From contig OZ024844.1 in assembly GCA_964017145.1 (NCBI GenBank), positions 1,426,001 through 1,490,000 on the forward strand: a stretch of 64,000 bases of DNA. The letters are read 5' to 3'. Below, piece by piece: positions 59,451 through 64,000 of this stretch; the first letter of the stretch is position 1, and every line of letters begins with the position of its first letter. The translations under genes and the position numbers were made by a program. The stretch comes from Agrocybe praecox (Eukaryota > Basidiomycota > Agaricomycetes > Agaricales > Agrocybaceae). The notes beneath the pieces are model-generated. The model saw nothing but the letters and a program-made list of their open reading frames with translations. It did no database searches and had not been told where the DNA came from.

Positions 59451-59850
59451 TGAATCCGCATTTATAATTCTGGTGCAGTTGAGTACCTGACTTGCACGAA
59501 TCCCGAGTCGTTCACTTGTACATTATCCAGGCTTCCAAGTGGCCGTAACGTCCTGCCTATTATAAATTTGCTTTACGGTGACTTTCCTTTCTTTTCTTGT
59601 TGCCTTGCACTCTTTTCATCAGTCATCCGAGAAAAAAAGCGGTCGTACATAATAAATCGTGCGAGAATTTGTATAAGAAGAATACAACGAAACAGAGCCG
59701 TAGACTATCATAAAGCTTGAGCGAGATCGTCCGTGAATTAACTTCGTCCAGAAGTGCGGGTTTCAGCACAGAGAACTCCAAAACGATGGCATCAACCTCT
59801 CGTTTCTCCCTTCCCAAGTAAACCCATACTGATGGAGTGGAGGTAATTAC
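59451..59850. other. Convergent intergenic region, SNRNP27 / eIF1
   Basis: 400 bases between opposed 3' ends. No gene was seen. Confidence 0.5.
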
Positions 59851-60378
59851 TTAGAATCCGTGAACCTTGATGGTGGATTTTTCCAAACCATTCTCGACAA
59901 GGAACGACGAGATCTTAGCGCGTTGATCTCCTTGAAGCTGGATGACTTGACCCATCTTCTCGTCATCAACGAGGGTGCCGTTACAGGCAAATTCCTACAA
60001 AAACACCCATAAGGACGATTGTAGGATATATGCACAGATTGAAAGAACAAACCTTCTTGAATGCTTTTAAGAGCTTCTTAGAGTCATATTCTGTATGAGG
60101 CCTTCGTTAGGATTGATAAGCAAGACATCGGAGTGAGATAATTACGTTTGGGCAAGCCTTGAAGGGTGGTCAAAGTTTTGCGTCCATTACGTTGTTGAAT
60201 ACGGATGTGAATATAGTCTGCGGTTGATCCAACGTCTGCGTTGTCTCCGAGCGGGTCCCCTTCGTCTGCAAAGGGATCTATAGAAGCAACATGGTATCAA
60301 TTTTCAGGATCTCGCCGAAAATCGATAAGGAGCACCCGAGCGATACTTACCGTAAGAATTAAGGTTTTGTACGCTCAT
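59851..60378 (-). CDS. SUI1: Translation initiation factor eIF1 (SUI1)
   Basis: Start-codon selection factor of the 43S complex. Four exons (60378-60351, 60277-60146, 60090-60053, 59994-59851) encode 113 aa, the expected length. The unstructured N-terminus is MSVQNLNSYDPFADEGD. The core is ADYIHIRIQQRNGRKTLTTL, GLPKQYDSKKLLKAFKKEFA, CNGTLVDDEKMGQVIQLQGD and ENGLEKSTIKVHGF, which contains the conserved basic loop and the terminal IKVHGF. Its start lies 201 bases from the divergent Fyv7-like gene. Translation factor and rRNA-processing factor share a promoter region, so co-expression is plausible. Confidence 0.97.
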
Positions 60379-60579
60379 GCGATGAACAGAAAGGAGACTG
60401 AGTGGAGGTTTGTTGGAAAAGAAAGAGGTAGGTGAAGGTCAGAGACAAGCTGCAAGATAACGAAACCTGACTGCCTGGATTGGAGCAAGCCCACAACCTA
60501 TTAGGTAAGCAGCACAGCACCCTGCATTGCCTTCTTCGGAGTCTCTTGGAAACATTTCTGCCTTCGCGCTATTTCTGCT
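60379..60579. promoter_or_regulatory. Divergent promoter, eIF1 / Fyv7-like
   Basis: 201 bases between opposed starts of two genes used in ribosome function. Confidence 0.5.
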
Positions 60580-61286
60580 ATGCCTGAGCCCGTAGTCACC
60601 GCTCCAAAACGCAAGAATCCTCCGAAATTTCAGCATCATCCCAAGAACAGAGGTATGAAGCTGTCTCTGCGACGCTATGCATATGTTTATCAGGATTCTG
60701 TACAGCGATCGCTCTGAAAAAAGCATGGGTAGAAAAAACCAAAATTAAAAGTAAATGGAAAGCCCAAAAACGAAAGGAAGACCTGACTTCGCAGTCTAAG
60801 CTTGAGATACCTACGTACAGCGATGAAGAAGATAAATCAGGGCCCAGTGACACCGAGGGTACGGAAGTAAAAACGGAGAGGCCAACTACTACAACTTTGG
60901 AAGAGGAACCGCAGAAAGCCCATTTGCATCCCTCCCGGGCCCACATTCATCCAGGATTGCCTGTCAAACGCACTAAAACATCCGCTCCAAAGCGGGAACT
61001 AGAAACAGAAACAGATGCAAGGCCTTCGAAGAAGCGGAAAATATTTTCAAGTGAAGAAGACCCAAAGGTTGACGCGAAGCCATCTCTCCGAGATTTAGAA
61101 AGAGAGGCATACTCCAAGTCAACGTTGCACACTTTCAAGTCAGACCCTCTCAAGAAGCATTCTGCTTCAGGACGAGGAGGTAGAGGCGGTAACACAGGGC
61201 GAAGACCGGAAATTGGAAGGGGACAGCCCAACATGAAGTTACGAATGAATGCTATGCTCGAGCGGATAAAGCAAAACTACACTTGA
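60580..61286 (+). CDS. Fyv7/CCDC59-like rRNA-processing protein
   Basis: Two exons (60580-60652, 60706-61286) encode 217 aa, highly basic and probably disordered. The N-terminus MPEPVVTAPKRKNPPKFQHH is followed by a helical KKAWVEKTKIKSKWKAQKRK that resembles the basic core of Fyv7-like proteins. The acidic middle (TYSDEEDKSGPSD) and the Lys-rich segment PSKKRKIFSSEEDP suggest a nucleolar protein. The end, GQPNMKLRMNAMLERIKQNY, looks conserved. The Fyv7 assignment rests on composition and these two blocks, so it is tentative. Confidence 0.55.
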
Positions 61287-61652
61287 CTGGTGTTTTCTTA
61301 ACAGTAGATGCAACGTCCAGAAAATACCTGTAAATATACTTTTCAAAATCATTGTTGCTTCATTGACTGACGATGATCTTATTTGAAGATAACGGTGCCT
61401 CTGTAATCAAACTAGAGAAGGTCGAAATGCTGTTTTGAGCGAACCTAACATCGAGTCCTTCAGCGACACCGATCTCTTTGGGTATCCGTACGCGCTAGAT
61501 TAGCTGTGCTGGATAACCCCCAGGGGGTATTACTGCCCTTCAAGGGCTGCTGTAGTCTTATTAAGGGACCATTTCTGCGTCGGAAATGCACCTCGCTTTG
61601 GGTGGAATTATAAATAGTACGGTCATGACATGGTCCTACTAGGTAGCTATGC
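61287..61652. other. Convergent intergenic region, Fyv7-like / PPP4R2
   Basis: 366 bases between opposed 3' ends. No gene was seen. Confidence 0.5.
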
Positions 61653-62790
61653 CTATGCCTTCGTATTTTCCTTGTCCTCGTCCATCTCCATACTATTCTC
61701 GTTTGAACCATTAGTTGTATCCATTTGATCTTCAGATTTAACGAAACGTTGTTCCAAGCTGGGCATGAATGGTTTTGATTGTGTATCACCAATAGTTGTC
61801 ACTGAAGTAAGCGCCGTTGGATGATCGCTCATGTGTCCAGGACTTGGATCGTCCAGTTCGTCGACCAGACCTAAAGCTTTTACGTCGTCATCCATGGGTA
61901 TGATGGCATCCAGCATAAGAGGTGTGGGCGCATTGGGAGGGGGGCTGCGGGATTTAGACCGGCGCGCATCGTCGTGGAGGAAAGGAATGGGAGAGAAGAG
62001 AGGTGTACTGGGTGCAGACTGCAGCGTTGACCCAAGCACGACGGTGCTACGTCCAGCGGATTGAATTTCGCTCTGAGTGAGCGGTGGAAAGCTGTCCCAT
62101 GTCGATGTGACCAATGTGGACTTTTCGACGGCTCTTAGATATTTTCCGACAGATTTGTATTGTCTCATAGGATCTAAGCAAAGCTCGCATAGACGCTGAA
62201 TTGTAAATGGTGGATGGCTATCGTTAGGAATCAGGATGTATTCAATGATAAGATATAAGGCGATTCTTACTCTTCAAATTGGTCCAGTTGGGTAAAAATA
62301 CTTTCCTTTAAGCCGTTAGCCTCTTCTGCATCCATATAACTTGTGGGAGTAACGATAGCGTTGAATGTCATTTGACGCGGCGGAAACGGGGATATCTTGA
62401 GGCCACCAGTCAACGTTGAGATTTGAGGATGTGGCTCGGGTACTGGAGGTTTCTTGGTTGTCGTCAAAAACAATGAGATATTCTGGAGATAACGCGCTTC
62501 AGGACGTGATTAACGCACAGTAAATGTTTATCTTTCCACCTTTTCTATCTTCGATTTGATAGCATCGCGTAGCTTATTCCAATCTAGACTGAGAAAAATG
62601 GTGAACATCGATGGTTTGCAGATTTGCCTGTAAAATGAACGCACTCCGAGTCCACCTCATCTGTGGACGCAATTTTCTGGACGATATTGTCGTAATCTAG
62701 TTTAAAGGTCAGTCACGAAAGCGTATAGATTCTGCCAGATAACGTACTGGTTTGCGCAGCAGTAGCAGAATCGGACAATGAGGGGTCCAT
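61653..62790 (-). CDS. Protein phosphatase 4 regulatory subunit 2-like
   Basis: Likely PPP4R2, a regulatory subunit that links PP4 catalytic subunits to targets in DNA-damage and cell-cycle control. The start ATG at 62790 reads MDPSLSDSATAAQT. Visible segments: NYDNIVQKIA, LRDAIKSKIEKNISLFL, PPRQMTFNAIVTPTSYMDAE, and the diagnostic HPPFTIQRLCELCLDPMRQY followed by KSVGKYLRAVEKSTLV. The remaining 150 residues are Ser/Pro-rich and acidic and end DEDKENTKA. The exon order is clear, but the junction around 62656-62600 could not be fixed. The whole protein is about 350 aa. Confidence 0.75.
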
Positions 62791-63134
62791 GATTGTAGAC
62801 GTAAGAAAGACCATTGATAGTCGCTTTCTTTGACATAAGTACTCGCTTAGGTAATTATCTTACATAGCTATTTCGGTGTCAGCATCTTGGCCGTACCAGG
62901 CTCCTCCGCAGTGATTGTCCCAAACAACCACAAGCCTTATTGCACTAGTCGCATCAAGGTTGTTCAACACACACACAAACTACCTGTTATAAAGAGAGAG
63001 CCTGGTCGCTTTTCTCCTGCTAGTCCACCAATTGCTCCGGGTCCCTACCTAATTTACGGGAACGGCGCTGTATTATTCGATTCATGTCCTATAGCAGGAT
63101 ACAAACACCCATACCACAACAAGCATCCTTCAAA
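62791..63134. promoter_or_regulatory. Divergent promoter, PPP4R2 / PAP2 phosphatase
   Basis: 344 bases between opposed starts. A minus-strand ATG-poor stretch and a plus-strand frame at 62887-63138 are unsupported as genes. Confidence 0.4.
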
Positions 63135-64000
63135 ATGACTGGCATCTTCAAACCCGTATATCCAAGCCCCAAAGGCGTTCCTATGACTCCACTACGTCGT
63201 AGGCGGCTTCTGTTTTCATATGCACCTGACTGGTATGCAATCATTTACAACATCACATGGCTCTTAATATTGAAAAATAAAATTGTCCAGGATTCTGACC
63301 ATTCTACTGGCGTGGGTTTCTATGCTGCTTGGAACTGAGAGAGGAACTAAATCATCCCGACAGTGTACTATTCTTTTCTCTGGATAAGGTGAACGGTTTC
63401 CGGAGAGAATTCTCTCTGAATGATCCAACGTATGTCTGGCATTTCTCTTCCTCATTGATCTCGTACTGAAGGTTTATGGAACGCAGTATAAGCTTTCCGT
63501 AAGTCTTAATACTGTTGGAATGCATGCGGCGTCAATCTGAATCACCTTGCTTCTAGTTACGCTGTGCATGAACGCGTGCCCGTAGGTTTTGATCCGTTTA
63601 AGTATCGGTTGCATAATGGCTTAATATCCCTTCCTTTGTTGTAGAACATTGCCTTGATATTCATCTGCTTTGTAACGCCCCTTCTCCTAATGCCCATCGT
63701 CAATTTTGTCACTGTCCGTTCATGGTGGGACCTTCACAATAGTGAATAAATTCCTTTGATTAAATGTGGCTGTTTCTGATTGCATCTTTATTCATAGGCA
63801 CCCTCGGATGTACTAAATATTTTAATTGTCATCCGAACATTGATCGCTGATTAGTCCTGAAGTGATTCTTAGTTTATCATTGACTGGAGCATTGACCCAG
63901 ATCGTGAAAATCACCGTCGGTAGACCTCGTCCAGGTATCTATTTACAGAATGTTCATTGTTTACGTGACTTGCTAAGTGTTACCACAGATCTTATTGACC
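63135..64000 (+). CDS. PAP2-family lipid phosphate phosphatase, partial
   Basis: Integral-membrane lipid phosphatase (DPP1/LPP type) acting on phosphatidate or diacylglycerol pyrophosphate. The gene runs off the right edge. Exons visible: 63135-63232, 63291-63311, 63364-63429, 63487-63498, 63557-63581, 63645-63741, 63863-63934, 63989-64000. They close in frame. The N-terminus MTGIFKPVYPSPKGVPMTP precedes membrane segments (ILTILLAVLFFSL; NIALIFICFVTPLLLMPIVN). DPTISFPYAVHERVP is characteristic of this family. The first phosphatase motif, VKITVGRPRPDLIDR, ends at the window edge, so the second and third motifs are not seen. Exon 4 is only 12 bases. Confidence 0.85.

Overview
The window looks like a gene-dense piece of a nuclear chromosome from a mushroom-forming basidiomycete (Agaricomycetes). 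The evidence is many short introns of about 50-60 bases, intergenic gaps of a few hundred bases, genes packed on both strands, and a secreted GH6 cellulase with an N-terminal fungal CBM1. No genus can be named from the sequence. All gene models were spliced by hand from the raw sequence. Where exon lengths are given, the reading frame closes exactly across every junction.

Layout, left to right: RPA1 (-), indoleamine 2,3-dioxygenase (-), 3-hydroxyisobutyryl-CoA hydrolase (-) head to head with tubulin cofactor E (+), an SR splicing factor (-), cysteine desulfurase NFS1 (-), GH6-CBM1 cellobiohydrolase (-), an unresolved region at 16-17 kb, NECAP (-) head to head with COP9 subunit 8 (+), a lineage-specific hypothetical protein (-) head to head with the CTD phosphatase UBLCP1 (+), a peroxisomal NUDT19-type Nudix hydrolase (+), a secreted carboxylesterase (-), CWF19L1/Drn1 (+), a class I aminotransferase (-) head to head with arginase (+), a 2028-residue kinesin (+), an SDR (+), Pol5/MYBBP1A (-), two small hypothetical proteins (-), pyrroline-5-carboxylate reductase (-), proteasome ATPase RPT3 (-) head to head with cap-binding protein CBP20 (+), a small RRM-like protein (-) head to head with SNRNP27 (+), eIF1 (-) head to head with a Fyv7-like rRNA-processing protein (+), PPP4R2 (-), and a PAP2 lipid phosphatase (+) that runs off the right edge.

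Most genes are conserved housekeeping functions: DNA replication, Fe-S assembly, mRNA splicing and capping, ribosome biogenesis, protein turnover and amino-acid catabolism. There is no secondary-metabolite cluster, CRISPR array, recognisable transposon or tRNA. The most unusual property is gene architecture. Internal coding exons of 8, 10, 10, 10, 12 and 13 bases occur in four genes, and RPT3 ends in an 8-base coding exon. There is also one well-supported GC-AG intron in RPA1, and a 59-bp tandem duplication that carries the stop codon of the RRM gene. I did not find a convincing new multigene system.
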